Shown: positions 47,269-55,514 of the stretch, one piece after another | How positions within the stretch are numbered: the first letter of the stretch is position 1 | Layout of the letters: every line of letters begins with the position of its first letter | Source: Clostridia bacterium | Lineage (GTDB): Bacteria > Bacillota > Clostridia > Oscillospirales > CAG-272 | Direction: 5' to 3' | Assembly (NCBI GenBank): GCA_017468385.1 | Contig: JAFUIQ010000022.1 | Location: forward strand, 1-55,703 | DNA: 55,703 bases | Made by a program: the position numbers and the translations under genes | Notes under the pieces: generated by a model | The model's database searches: none | What the model was told of the DNA's origin: nothing | The model's input: the letters and a program-made list of their open reading frames with translations, nothing else

Positions 47269-48912
47269 ATGCTTCTCGGCAAAGCAAAAAATCCCGCCTT
47301 TTGGGAAAAAGTCCGCACGTCAGGCGCGTACGAACCCCTCGTTCTTGAACTCCGGGACCTCTGGGAAAAAGAGTGCGCAGACGACTTCCCTGCCCTGAAA
47401 TACAGCGAATACATCCTGTACGACCAAACAGGAAGCCGCAAGGAATACGAGGCAAAGTACTTCCGGCGGCGCAGGGCCATGAACACAGCGGCTCTGCTTT
47501 CGCTGATCTATCCCGACAACGATGCATATTTCACCAAACTGTGCGACGTGATCTGGGCCATACTGGATGAGTACAGCTGGGTGGTCCCGGCCCACATAGG
47601 CAATTTTCGAGACAATATTGTAGCATTCATCGATCTGTTTGCCGCCGAGACGGGCTTTGCCCTCTCCGAGATCGATTATCTGCTGCAGGACCGTCTGCCG
47701 CCTCTGATCCGCAGCCGCATCCGTGCCGAAATCGATCGGCGAATCATCGCGGCCTATACCGGAGAGAGGCGCTACTGGTGGGAGAAGAGTCCCTACAACT
47801 GGTCTGCCGTGTGCGCGGGTAGTGTGGGCATCACATTCCTCTATCAGCGGCCCGATCTGTTTGAGTACATCCGTCCCCGCATGGAAGAAACTCTGCGCAT
47901 TTTTCTCACCGGATTCCCGGAGGACGGAATCTGCCAGGAAGGATTTGCTTACTGGCACTACGGATTCGGATTCTATCTGTGTATCGCCGATTTGATGCGG
48001 GAATTTACCGGCGGCGAGACGGATTATCTGGCAGATCCAAAAATCCGGGAGATCATAAAATACCCCCAGCGGATGTTTCTGGACGGCGACACCGTGGTCA
48101 GCTTCTCCGACGGCCAGCTGAGGGGAAAATGGCACATTGGACTGCTGCACTATCTGAAAAAGAGTTTTCCCGCCGACATCCATCTCCCGCCGAGGGATTT
48201 TTCCTACACAAGCGATCATTGCGGTCGCTGGGGTATCCATCTCCGTGCCTTTTTGTGGTTTGACGAAACGCTGGAAAGTGAAGACGAGAAGCAGGAATGT
48301 ACAGACTACGCGCCCGCGTCCCAATGGCTGATCAAAAAAACGCCCCGCTACAGCTTTGCGGCCAAGGGCGGTCACAACGATGAGCCGCACAACCACAACG
48401 ATATCGGCAGCTTTATTATCAGCCGAAACGGCGAGCAGGTGCTCTGCGATCCGGGCTCCGGAAAATACTGCCGGGAGTATTTCAGCCCGCAGCGGTATAC
48501 GTTTTTCCATACCTGCTCCCGGGGCCACAGCGTTCCCATCATCGACGGACAGTATCAGAAACCGGGCCGCGATCGAGCCGCATCTGCTTCCTTTGAAAAC
48601 GGTGTGTTTACCTTGGAATTCCACCGTGCCTACGATATTCCGACGCTGGAGCGTCTGAGTCGCTCGTTTTCCTTTGCGGAGGACACCGTCACGCTGCAGG
48701 ACGAGTACGATTTTCACGGACAGCCTCTTTCCATTGCAGAGCGATTCATCTCCCGCTATCCTGCCGATATCACACCGGCGGGCGTGGTAACCGGCGGGGC
48801 ACTGCTGGAAACAGAGTCAGAGGCGAGGATCACGGAAGCAGAGGGCCTGTTCTGCATTGACTATATTCTGCCGCCGGGATCGAACCTCTTCACATTGACC
48901 GTCCGGATCTGA
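47269..48912 (+). CDS. Heparinase II/III-like protein
   Basis: The 547-aa protein has the two-part architecture of heparinase II/III-like lyases. An N-terminal alpha/alpha toroid includes KSPYNWSAVCAGSVGITFLY and CQEGFAYWHYGFGFYLCIAD, and a C-terminal beta-sandwich begins at about 360 with the diagnostic FAAKGGHNDEPHNHNDIGSF and the metal/active-site region LCDPGSGKYC. No signal peptide is present, so it may act on imported uronic-acid-containing oligosaccharides. True substrates of such proteins vary (heparin, alginate, others). GAGGAG precedes ATG 47269. Confidence 0.88.
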   Translation: MLLGKAKNPAFWEKVRTSGAYEPLVLELRDLWEKECADDFPALKYSEYILYDQTGSRKEYEAKYFRRRRAMNTAALLSLIYPDNDAYFTKLCDVIWAILDEYSWVVPAHIGNFRDNIVAFIDLFAAETGFALSEIDYLLQDRLPPLIRSRIRAEIDRRIIAAYTGERRYWWEKSPYNWSAVCAGSVGITFLYQRPDLFEYIRPRMEETLRIFLTGFPEDGICQEGFAYWHYGFGFYLCIADLMREFTGGETDYLADPKIREIIKYPQRMFLDGDTVVSFSDGQLRGKWHIGLLHYLKKSFPADIHLPPRDFSYTSDHCGRWGIHLRAFLWFDETLESEDEKQECTDYAPASQWLIKKTPRYSFAAKGGHNDEPHNHNDIGSFIISRNGEQVLCDPGSGKYCREYFSPQRYTFFHTCSRGHSVPIIDGQYQKPGRDRAASASFENGVFTLEFHRAYDIPTLERLSRSFSFAEDTVTLQDEYDFHGQPLSIAERFISRYPADITPAGVVTGGALLETESEARITEAEGLFCIDYILPPGSNLFTLTVRI

Positions 48913-48922
48913 AACATAACAT

Positions 48923-48959
48923 AAAAGGACTGCCGCATTTTCATGCAGCAGTCCCTTTT
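48923..48959. terminator. Bidirectional terminator between convergent genes
   Basis: A stem AAAAGGACTGCCGCAT / ATGCAGCAGTCCCTTTT (few mismatches) with a TTTC loop; T-runs on both sides serve the heparinase-like gene (+) and the anti-sigma gene (-). Confidence 0.85.
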
Positions 48960-48974
48960 TGTTTATATGGAAAA

Positions 48975-50093
48975 TTAGGGCGCGGGAATCTCAAACACAC
49001 AGCGATATCCCAGACACTTCCCGTCCCAAGTGACATCCGGCATCACCACGTACCCGCTCTCCTCCATGAACGCTTTATCCCTTTCGGCAAAGTATGCCCA
49101 GCCTGTTTCCAGGATGATAGCGTCCACCTCGGCGGGATCAATCGGCTCCGCAAAGCGGTAAAGGATGCATTCGGGGGTATTCTTAGAATAGCAAATACGG
49201 CTCTCTGTATATTCATACCGTTTCGTGCCGCCCAGATAGGTGCCATCCTTCATTCTCAGCATAACGCTCATGGGATTCTCGCCATAGCCGCCGAAATAGC
49301 TGATATAGCGATGCACCAACGCCTCCCCCTCCACTTTCAGGGTAAAAGGAGTAACTGTTACCGATGTCACCACCGTGTTGGGAGCATACTCCGCCCGGCT
49401 CTCATACCTTTCCGCTACATGGATGGCGTTGTAGTTGCTGTTTGTCAAAGCCAATTCAAACTGCCACTCGCCGGGGTAATTCAGGTATTGCTGTAATTCT
49501 TCAATGCTGATGCTATAAGAGCCATCCTCCCGCCGGGGAATCAAAGCCCCGTCATAGAAATTTGAAATTTTCAATTCAATGGAAGTCTCCGCCACCGTGA
49601 GGGGTGATTCATCCCTCTGTAGTTTCATGATAAAGGAGGATTCCTTCTCCCCGGTGGGATAAACGTGCAGAATCATGAAATCAAACCGATTCTCCCCGGG
49701 AAGCCACACCTGACAGGTCGCGCTGTGCTCTTCACTAAGGGAAAGAGGTTCCGGCGTAACCACCGTTCCGCCGATGAACAAAGTAAATTCGTCGTACCAC
49801 ACCTCCGTCAGATTCCACTTGACCTTTTTGTTGGTGGATTCAGAGGACAGAATACTCACATTGCCCGTGTCCACCGGGCGGGAAAAGGTGTTTCCGAATC
49901 CGCTGAGCAACGCTGTGGCGGAAACCGTCCCCACCAGAAGGCATACCGCCGCGGCGATCAGAATCGCTTTTTTCCAGCCAATCGTGGCTCGGGGCGTGCA
50001 TTTTTTCTGCTTTGCCATAGCCAGGATGCTGTCCGCCTCTGTCCCGACCAGATCGTCCTTGGTGGCTTCCAGAATCAACTCATCCAGTTTCAT
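48975..50093 (-). CDS. Membrane protein of the anti-sigma (DUF4179-like) type
   Basis: A 372-aa single-pass protein. A ~40-residue cytoplasmic N-terminus (MKLDELILEATKDDLVGTEA) is followed by one membrane helix (AILIAAAVCLLVGTVSATAL) and a large extracellular beta-rich domain. It is encoded directly after, and overlapping by four bases, an ECF sigma factor gene, which is the normal arrangement of sigma/anti-sigma pairs. The DUF4179 assignment is by general pattern only. ATG 50093 has AAAGGAGAAG upstream. The signal sensed by the extracellular part is unknown. Confidence 0.75.
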   Translation of the reverse strand: MKLDELILEATKDDLVGTEADSILAMAKQKKCTPRATIGWKKAILIAAAVCLLVGTVSATALLSGFGNTFSRPVDTGNVSILSSESTNKKVKWNLTEVWYDEFTLFIGGTVVTPEPLSLSEEHSATCQVWLPGENRFDFMILHVYPTGEKESSFIMKLQRDESPLTVAETSIELKISNFYDGALIPRREDGSYSISIEELQQYLNYPGEWQFELALTNSNYNAIHVAERYESRAEYAPNTVVTSVTVTPFTLKVEGEALVHRYISYFGGYGENPMSVMLRMKDGTYLGGTKRYEYTESRICYSKNTPECILYRFAEPIDPAEVDAIILETGWAYFAERDKAFMEESGYVVMPDVTWDGKCLGYRCVFEIPAP

Positions 50094-50620
50094 GTTTCTT
50101 CTCCTTTCCAATAGGTACTGATTTCTTTCAATGTGCGATACAGTTTGTTCTTCACATCGGATTCCGTTCTGCCCAGCAGGCGGGCGATCTCCGGAAGTGT
50201 CATACCGAAGCGGTAGTACAGATGAAAGATCTTCCGCACCTCCTCGCCCCGCTTTTGCAGATACCGATCCGTCCACAGAAGGACCTCCCGATCGGCCGCG
50301 ATCTCCTCCACGGACAAGGCGTGGATGTCCTCCAACTCTGCGTTGATTCCGTCCTCGGATTCTACGGCGTACACTTCCTGCCGATGACTCATGGTGCGGT
50401 AATAGCGAGCCAACGTCTGCCGGGTGATTTTCCCTACCAGGGCAACCGGATTCCGGATATACCCCTGGCCCCGCCGCTGAAGGATCGTATACACCTCCAG
50501 ATACACCTCCTGAATCAAATCGGCGGCATCGGCGCTCTGGCGGGATTTTGCCAGAATCCGAGAGGCTGTCTGGCGGTATGTAGTGTCATAGATTTGTCGG
50601 AACCGTTCGTCTGTCGTCAT
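50090..50620 (-). CDS. ECF-type RNA polymerase sigma factor
   Basis: A 176-aa two-domain sigma factor. Region 2 includes DLIQEVYLEVYTILQRRG and NPVALVGKITRQTLARYYR. After a linker with an acidic patch, region 4 has the helix-turn-helix FGMTLPEIARLLGRTESDVK and NKLYRTLKEI. ATG 50620 has AAAGGAGG upstream. It would redirect RNA polymerase to a small regulon when released from the membrane anti-sigma encoded next to it. A TGAAAC element at 50688-50683 suggests autoregulation. Confidence 0.88.
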   Translation of the reverse strand: MTTDERFRQIYDTTYRQTASRILAKSRQSADAADLIQEVYLEVYTILQRRGQGYIRNPVALVGKITRQTLARYYRTMSHRQEVYAVESEDGINAELEDIHALSVEEIAADREVLLWTDRYLQKRGEEVRKIFHLYYRFGMTLPEIARLLGRTESDVKNKLYRTLKEISTYWKGEET

Positions 50621-50660
50621 AGCCTGCCTCCTTTGATTCATTGTGGGATCCCATACTATA

Positions 50661-50688
50661 AGCGGGTGAAAATGCAGAATTCGTTTCA
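50661..50688 (-). promoter_or_regulatory. Candidate ECF-type autoregulated promoter
   Basis: On the minus strand TGAAAC (50688-50683) is followed after 16 bases by CCGCTT (50666-50661), 41 bases before the sigma start. TGAAAC is a common ECF -35; the -10 match is weak. Confidence 0.35.
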
Positions 50689-50770
50689 AAAAAGAGAAAA
50701 AATATGAAAAATTCCCCATTTCCATTGTACCGCAAATGAAGTCGACGCACAAGCCTCTCTTTGATCCAAC

Positions 50771-50803
50771 AAAAAAGATGCGACACGCAGTCGCATCTTT
50801 TTT
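50771..50803 (-). terminator. Intrinsic terminator of the feo operon
   Basis: A perfect 14-bp stem AAAAAAGATGCGAC / GTCGCATCTTTTTT with a five-base loop, immediately after the FeoB-associated gene. Confidence 0.9.
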
Positions 50804-50806
50804 CGT

Positions 50807-50962
50807 TTATTTTTCGTGGTTGTCACCGCCGCAATGACCGCCGCACTGTTTGGCATACGGGCAGCCGATGCATTTTTCACCGCGTTTTTTCGCCCGGCAC
50901 AAATACCAGACGATTCCCGCGACGATCGCCAGCAGGACAAGAACGATGATCACATTTTCCAT
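50807..50962 (-). CDS. FeoB-associated Cys-rich membrane protein (51 aa)
   Basis: This is a short gene. The product starts MENVIIVLVLLAIVAGIVWY, a single membrane helix, followed by a basic stretch and a Cys/His tail with CIGCPYAKQCGGHCGG. This layout is the FeoB-associated Cys-rich family, thought to assist ferrous iron passage or to bind iron at the FeoB pore. It lies 24 bases downstream of the feoB stop and ends directly before the operon terminator, so it is the third gene of feoA-feoB-X. Confidence 0.85.
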   Translation of the reverse strand: MENVIIVLVLLAIVAGIVWYLCRAKKRGEKCIGCPYAKQCGGHCGGDNHEK

Positions 50963-50986
50963 AGTTTATTGACTCACAGCAAATAC

Positions 50987-52993
50987 TTACTTTCCGGAAG
51001 CGGTCAGTGTATATTCCGCCTTCAGCTTCCGATCGGTGTTGCGGATCAGAATCAAAATGACACCTACCATAGCCAGAACCGCGATCAGCCCGGCGATTGC
51101 CGCGCCGATGTGCAGCGAAGCGGGAGCGGTGATCAGCGTACCGATGGTGTACACCAGATAGGATACGGTATAGCCCACCGCCAACTGGAGGCCGATGCCG
51201 CCCCACAGCCATTTGGCGCTCTTCATCTCCGCGTTCATAGCACCGATGGCGGCGAAGCACGGAGGGGTATAAAGATTGAACATCAGATAAGCCAGAGCCG
51301 CCACTTTCGTAATGGCCATGATGCCGGCCACTTCCGCACCGGCGCCTTCCATAAGGGCCAATTCTTCCGTATCGATCAGATTTTCCAGACCAACGAAGCA
51401 AACGGCCAGCGTACCAACCACATTTTCCTTTGCGATAAAGCCGGTAATCGCCGCGGCCGCCATCTGCCAGGAAAGAACACCCACGATGGGAATAAGCAGA
51501 TACGCAAAAGGAGACGCAATGGAGGCAAGGATGGACTGATCCGCCGACTCGGCTACCTGGAAGGACCAGGTGAAGGTCTGCATCAACTGTACTGCCATGT
51601 TGCACAGAAGGATGATGGTAGCGGCCTTTACGATGTACGACCAGCCGCGGCTGCACATGGACTTGAATGCGCCCCAAAGAGAAGGCACTTTGTATTCGGG
51701 AAGCTCAATAATGAAGAAGGATTTCTTCGCCTTATATCCGGCGATCCGGTTTACAAGAAGCGCGCCCAGGAAGATAAGCACGATACCGGACAGGTACATC
51801 ACGGTGCTCACCCAGCCTGCGTCCTCAAAGAACGCACCGGCAAAAAGCGCGATCACGGGAATCTTGGCACCGCAGGGCATGAAGGGAGCCAGCATAGCGG
51901 TGGCTCTTCTCTCACGCTCGTTACGGATGGTACGGCTCGCCATGACGCCGGGAACAGCACATCCGATGGTGATAACGAAAGGAATTACGGACTTGCCGGA
52001 CAGGCCCACCCGCTTGAAGATGGGATCCAGCACAACCGCCACACGGGACATGTATCCGCAATCCTCCAGCAGCGCGATGAGGAAATACATCACCATAACG
52101 AGAGGAAGGAATCCCACAACAGCCGCCACACCGCCGATCACGCCGTCCACCAGGATGGCAGACAGAAGGGGATTGGCATCCGCGAGCAGATCGCCTACCC
52201 AGCCCTGGAAGGTTTCCAGCCAACCCACAAGCAGATCGGCAATCGGTGTGCCCACCCAGTTCTGGGAAATCTGGAACACAAGGAACATAACCACGGCGAA
52301 GATCGGGATGCCGAGCCACTTGTTGGTCAGCACCGCGTCAACGGCATCGCCGGCATTTCTGGTTCTGGTGAGAACTTTTCGGATCTCCACAGACTTCACG
52401 ATATCGTTTACAAAGGCAAAGCGTTTGCGATCCTCCGCTTCCACCGCCGCCTTATCGGTCAGATCGATCTCTCCCTGATGATAGGGCGCGTTTTGCGTCT
52501 TGCCGGCCGCCGCGACAGCCGCTTCCACAACTGCCTTCATGCCTTTGGATGAGGTAGCCGTGGTCTGCACCACCGGGCATCCCAGTTTGGCAGACAAGGC
52601 GGCCACATCAATCTTGTTTCCCTTTTTATCATTGAGATCGCTCTTGTTCAGGGCAACCACCACCGGCACGCCCAACTCCAGCAGCTGTGTGGTGAAGAAC
52701 AAACTGCGGCTGAGATTGGTGGTGTCCACGATGTTGATGATCGCGTCCGGGTTTTCATTTTTCACGTAGGAGCTGGTGATGCTCTCCTCGCTGGTGAAGG
52801 GGGACATGGAGTACGCACCGGGCAAATCCACAGCGATCAGCTGCTCTCCGCCCGCAAAAGCCTTTTTAATGGCGTGCTCCTTCTTATCAACGGTAACACC
52901 TGCCCAGTTGCCAACCTTCTCATTACGGCCGGTAAGCGCGTTATACATGGTAGTCTTACCGGAGTTCGGGTTGCCTGCCAAAGCAATTCTCAT
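50987..52993 (-). CDS. feoB: Ferrous iron transport protein FeoB
   Basis: FeoB imports Fe2+ across the membrane and has a cytosolic G domain. The 668 aa show G1 GNPNSGKTT (7-15), G3 DLPGAYSM, G4 NKSD and a GDI-like helical region to about 240. The transmembrane part has two Gate-like repeats with VIPFVITIGCAVPGVMASRT, which includes the conserved Cys, and GFIAKENVVGTLAVCFVG. The length is near the family norm. It is preceded by feoA and a DtxR-type operator. Confidence 0.96.
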   Translation of the reverse strand: MRIALAGNPNSGKTTMYNALTGRNEKVGNWAGVTVDKKEHAIKKAFAGGEQLIAVDLPGAYSMSPFTSEESITSSYVKNENPDAIINIVDTTNLSRSLFFTTQLLELGVPVVVALNKSDLNDKKGNKIDVAALSAKLGCPVVQTTATSSKGMKAVVEAAVAAAGKTQNAPYHQGEIDLTDKAAVEAEDRKRFAFVNDIVKSVEIRKVLTRTRNAGDAVDAVLTNKWLGIPIFAVVMFLVFQISQNWVGTPIADLLVGWLETFQGWVGDLLADANPLLSAILVDGVIGGVAAVVGFLPLVMVMYFLIALLEDCGYMSRVAVVLDPIFKRVGLSGKSVIPFVITIGCAVPGVMASRTIRNERERRATAMLAPFMPCGAKIPVIALFAGAFFEDAGWVSTVMYLSGIVLIFLGALLVNRIAGYKAKKSFFIIELPEYKVPSLWGAFKSMCSRGWSYIVKAATIILLCNMAVQLMQTFTWSFQVAESADQSILASIASPFAYLLIPIVGVLSWQMAAAAITGFIAKENVVGTLAVCFVGLENLIDTEELALMEGAGAEVAGIMAITKVAALAYLMFNLYTPPCFAAIGAMNAEMKSAKWLWGGIGLQLAVGYTVSYLVYTIGTLITAPASLHIGAAIAGLIAVLAMVGVILILIRNTDRKLKAEYTLTASGK

Positions 52994-53054
52994 GGAAAAA
53001 TCTCCTCATTATGTAAGTGTATTCGAAACCCTTTCGGATTGTGAACGATGCTCA

Positions 53055-53070
53055 GTTAGCACCCGCTAAC
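53055..53070. promoter_or_regulatory. DtxR-type inverted repeat between feoA and feoB
   Basis: GTTAGC-ACCC-GCTAAC, a perfect 6+4+6 inverted repeat. It matches two further copies ahead of feoA. Confidence 0.65.
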
Positions 53071-53110
53071 TCCTGGGCTGAAAAACAATCCGCAGATTGC
53101 TTCTTGCCGA

Positions 53111-53326
53111 TCAAATGATAATGGCCTCTGCCAACTGCGGATCTATGCTGTATCTGCCGTCCTTGATGGAAACCACGCAGCCGCTTCTCCGGTGCGCCAC
53201 CACAGTAATGGCCTCGCCGCTGTAGCAGCCCAGCGAGAACAGAAACGCATCCAACTCTTCGTCGTCCGTTTCGATCCGCTGAATGATGTATTCCTTTCCT
53301 TCAACAGCATCCCTCAAAGTCATACT
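53111..53326 (-). CDS. feoA: Ferrous iron transport protein FeoA
   Basis: FeoA is a small SH3-like protein that interacts with FeoB. The 71-aa product shows LRDAVEGKEYIIQRIETDDE, LFSLGCYSGEAITVVAHRRS and a final DGRYSIDPQLAEAIII, all typical of the FeoA beta-barrel. Start ATG 53326 follows GGTGG at 5 bases; in-frame ATGs at 53347 and 53359 would add residues including two Cys and are less supported. It is the first gene of the feo operon. Confidence 0.88.
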   Translation of the reverse strand, partial: SMTLRDAVEGKEYIIQRIETDDEELDAFLFSLGCYSGEAITVVAHRRSGCVVSIKDGRYSIDPQLAEAIII

Positions 53327-53371
53327 ATCCACCGTGTATCCCATCTGTGCGCAGCACATAAACCGTATTCA

Positions 53372-53387
53372 ATTAGCGCCGGCTAAC
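53372..53387. promoter_or_regulatory. DtxR-type inverted repeat in the feoA leader
   Basis: ATTAGC-GCCG-GCTAAC, one base off a perfect inverted repeat, 45 bases upstream of the feoA start. Confidence 0.6.
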
Positions 53388-53405
53388 TCTTGCAGCAAAA
53401 TGCAA

Positions 53406-53421
53406 GTTAGCCCCCGCTAAC
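53406..53421. promoter_or_regulatory. DtxR-type operator overlapping the feo transcription start
   Basis: GTTAGC-CCCC-GCTAAC, a perfect inverted repeat beginning 8 bases downstream of the -10 element. Binding of an iron-loaded DtxR/IdeR-family repressor there would block initiation. Confidence 0.7.
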
Positions 53422-53428
53422 CTTCATC

Positions 53429-53457
53429 ATTATACTCCCCTTTTTTTCGTTTGTCAA
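53429..53457 (-). promoter_or_regulatory. Consensus SigA promoter of the feo operon
   Basis: On the minus strand: TTGACA (53457-53452), 17-base spacer, TATAAT (53434-53429). Both hexamers match consensus. Confidence 0.93.
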
Positions 53458-53545
53458 TACTTCATTTTCATTTTTTTCATTTTTTTGGATGGGCTTTCCG
53501 GCGCAGCGATGAGCAAGGCGTTAGGGTGATGGAAATATAGCGAAA

Positions 53546-53568
53546 GGGGCGAACGATTCGTTCACCCC
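53546..53568 (-). terminator. Terminator after the NifX-like gene
   Basis: GGGGCGAACG / CGTTCACCCC stem (one mismatch) with a three-base loop; on the minus strand it is followed by TTTCGCTATATTT. Confidence 0.6.
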
Positions 53569-53598
53569 TTGTTTCAATTTTTTTGGAAAACCTTTTGT

Positions 53599-53991
53599 TT
53601 AGTGACAGTTATGTCCGCAACCGTGGTCGCCGCAGGTGTGACCCTCGCCGTGGTGCTCGTGATGGTCGCATTTTACGTTGGGATTAAAGCCAAGTGTGCC
53701 GCCGAGCAATGCTTCGACCGCGGCATCAGAGGAGCCGCTAACACCGCCGTAAAGCTTGATTCCTGCCTGTGCCAGTGCCATCTGTGCGCCACCGCCGATG
53801 CCGCCGCAAATCAGAGCGTCTACGCCGAGCGACGAAAGAAGTCCTGCAAGTGCTCCGTGGCCGCTGCCGTTGGTATCAATCACTTCGCTGCTGATTATTT
53901 TTCCATTCTCTGCGGTGTAAATCTTAAATTGTTCGGTATGACCGAAGTGCTGAAAGATCTGTTCGTTTTCGTAAGTTACTGCAATTTTCAT
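53599..53991 (-). CDS. NifX/NafY-like Fe-Mo cluster-binding family protein with His/Cys-rich tail
   Basis: The first ~100 residues match the dinitrogenase iron-molybdenum cofactor biosynthesis fold (MKIAVTYENEQIFQHFGHTE, LICGGIGGGAQMALAQAGIK, LYGGVSGSSDAAVEALLGG). Proteins of this type occur widely in non-nitrogen-fixing anaerobes and bind Fe-S or metal clusters. The C-terminal 24 residues are almost entirely His, Cys and Gly (CDHHEHHGEGHTCGDHGCGH and two more), an apparent metal-binding tail. No nif genes are nearby. Its start overlaps the MATE stop (ATGA), so the two are co-translated. Confidence 0.85.
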   Translation of the reverse strand: MKIAVTYENEQIFQHFGHTEQFKIYTAENGKIISSEVIDTNGSGHGALAGLLSSLGVDALICGGIGGGAQMALAQAGIKLYGGVSGSSDAAVEALLGGTLGFNPNVKCDHHEHHGEGHTCGDHGCGHNCH

Positions 53992-55373
53992 TGTGCTGTC
54001 TCCTTTGAATTTTCTGTTGTTAAAGACTTCAGTGCCTTTTTGAATTGAACGGTGAAAAGAATAGCGGTAAAGGTTACGGCTATCACGTCAGCCACGGGTT
54101 CTGCGGTGTAAACGCCCATCGTTTTGTCTGCAATAAATTGAGGCATAATGTAAATCAGCGGCAAGAGCAAAACGAATTTGCGAACGATGGCAACGATAAT
54201 AGAGCAAGGTGCATTGCCGATGGAAACAAAGGTCATCTGGCAGGCGATCTGAATGCCGAAGATGCACATCACACCGCAATAAATCCGAAGTGCCGTTGCG
54301 GTGAATTCAATGAGTGTTCCGTCGGGGGTAAATATTCCTGCAAACATTTGCGGCAACAGCATAATGGCGCCCCAAATGGCAAAGGAGTAAGTAAGGCAGG
54401 ATATGAGCAGAAGTCGAAAGGTTTTTTTGACGCGGTCGGCATTTTTTGCACCGTAGTTGTAACTCAAAATCGGCTGTGCGCCCTGTGCAATACCTTGCAT
54501 CGGGAGCATGGCAAACTGCATCACGCTTGTGAGAATAGTCATAGCGCCAACGGCAATATCACCGCCGTATTTCAAAAGCGAAGAATTAAAGCAGACCGAA
54601 ATGACACTTTCACTGCTTTGCATTATAAAGGTCGCCGTTCCCAGTGCGATACAAGGAAAAACGAGCTTTGCATCTATACGAAGATTATGCCTTTTGAGCT
54701 TTAAATAGGTCTTCTTTCCGCAAAGGAACAAAAGCACCCAAACACAAGAGATGGCTTGAGAAAGAACAGTAGCAAGCGCCGCACCTTTTACACCCATATG
54801 AAAGCCGAAAATAAATATGGGATCGAGAATAATGTTGCTGACAGCACCGATCAGCACCGTGATCATACTGATTTTGGTATACCCCTGCGCGGTGATAAAC
54901 GCACCCATACCAAGCGTCAGCTGAACGAAAACGGTACCGATAACGTAGATGTTCATATAATCGGTGGCGTAACCGATGGTGTTTTCACTGGCGCCGAACG
55001 CCAAAAGCAGGTCTTTGTTCCAAATCAGCAAAACGGCACTCAGAACGGCGGAAATGATAAGCTGCAGAGAAAAGCAACCGCCCATGATTTTTTCGGCGGA
55101 ATGATTATCTCCCTCGCCCATCAAAATAGATGCCTTCGGTGCACCGCCCGAGGCAATCAGTGCCGCGAATGCCGAGATGATCATAATAATCGGCATACAC
55201 ACACCGACGCCCGTAAGCGCAAGACTGCCGATATCCTTGATATGACCGATGTAAATTCGGTCAACAATGTTATACAGCATATTGATAAGCTGGGCAACCA
55301 CCGTAGGAACTGCTAATCTAAACAGCAGCTTACCAATCGGTGCCGTGCCGAGCATTTTTTTGTTATCGCCCAT
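53988..55373 (-). CDS. MATE family efflux transporter
   Basis: A 461-aa, 12-helix multidrug-and-toxin-extrusion protein. The family pattern starts APIGKLLFRLAVPTVVAQLI, with NMLYNIVDRIYIGHI in helix 1-2. The second half repeats the fold, with the typical QGIAQGAQPILSYNYGAKNA segment between halves. I chose ATG 55373 (MGDNKK) with GGGTGAG upstream; the open frame continues into the tRNA region and is not coding there. Codon use is AT-richer than in the feo operon. It is coupled to the metal-tail NifX-like gene. Confidence 0.9.
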   Translation of the reverse strand: MGDNKKMLGTAPIGKLLFRLAVPTVVAQLINMLYNIVDRIYIGHIKDIGSLALTGVGVCMPIIMIISAFAALIASGGAPKASILMGEGDNHSAEKIMGGCFSLQLIISAVLSAVLLIWNKDLLLAFGASENTIGYATDYMNIYVIGTVFVQLTLGMGAFITAQGYTKISMITVLIGAVSNIILDPIFIFGFHMGVKGAALATVLSQAISCVWVLLFLCGKKTYLKLKRHNLRIDAKLVFPCIALGTATFIMQSSESVISVCFNSSLLKYGGDIAVGAMTILTSVMQFAMLPMQGIAQGAQPILSYNYGAKNADRVKKTFRLLLISCLTYSFAIWGAIMLLPQMFAGIFTPDGTLIEFTATALRIYCGVMCIFGIQIACQMTFVSIGNAPCSIIVAIVRKFVLLLPLIYIMPQFIADKTMGVYTAEPVADVIAVTFTAILFTVQFKKALKSLTTENSKETAQ

Positions 55374-55424
55374 ATTCTCACCCGGATAATTCATAATATT
55401 GGAAGCTATTATAGATAAAATTAA

Positions 55425-55450
55425 GACCGCAATTCGTGAGAACTGCGGTC
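55425..55450 (-). terminator. Terminator downstream of the tRNA-Ser 3' end
   Basis: GACCGCAGTTC / GAATTGCGGTC (11 bp with one G-T pair, four-base loop) followed on the minus strand by TTAATTTTAT, placed four bases after the tRNA CCA. Confidence 0.8.
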
Positions 55451-55453
55451 CTT

Positions 55454-55514
55454 TGGCGGAGAAGGTGGGATTTGAACCCACGCGGCGATTTTTCACACCC
55501 TACGAGATTTCGAG
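55454..55514 (-). tRNA. 3' fragment of tRNA-Ser(CGA), probable attachment-site copy
   Basis: Reading the minus strand: an anticodon loop CTCGAAA (anticodon CGA), 3' anticodon arm TCTCG, a variable arm with GGTG/CGCC, the T-arm GTGGG-TTCAAAT-CCCAC, the acceptor 3' strand CTTCTCC, discriminator G and encoded CCA. The 5' half is missing: the bases before the loop (TCCGA) do not pair with TCTCG, and no GGAGAAG acceptor strand or D-arm lies upstream. A truncated 3' half is what integrases leave at the far end of an element inserted in a tRNA gene. Confidence 0.75.
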
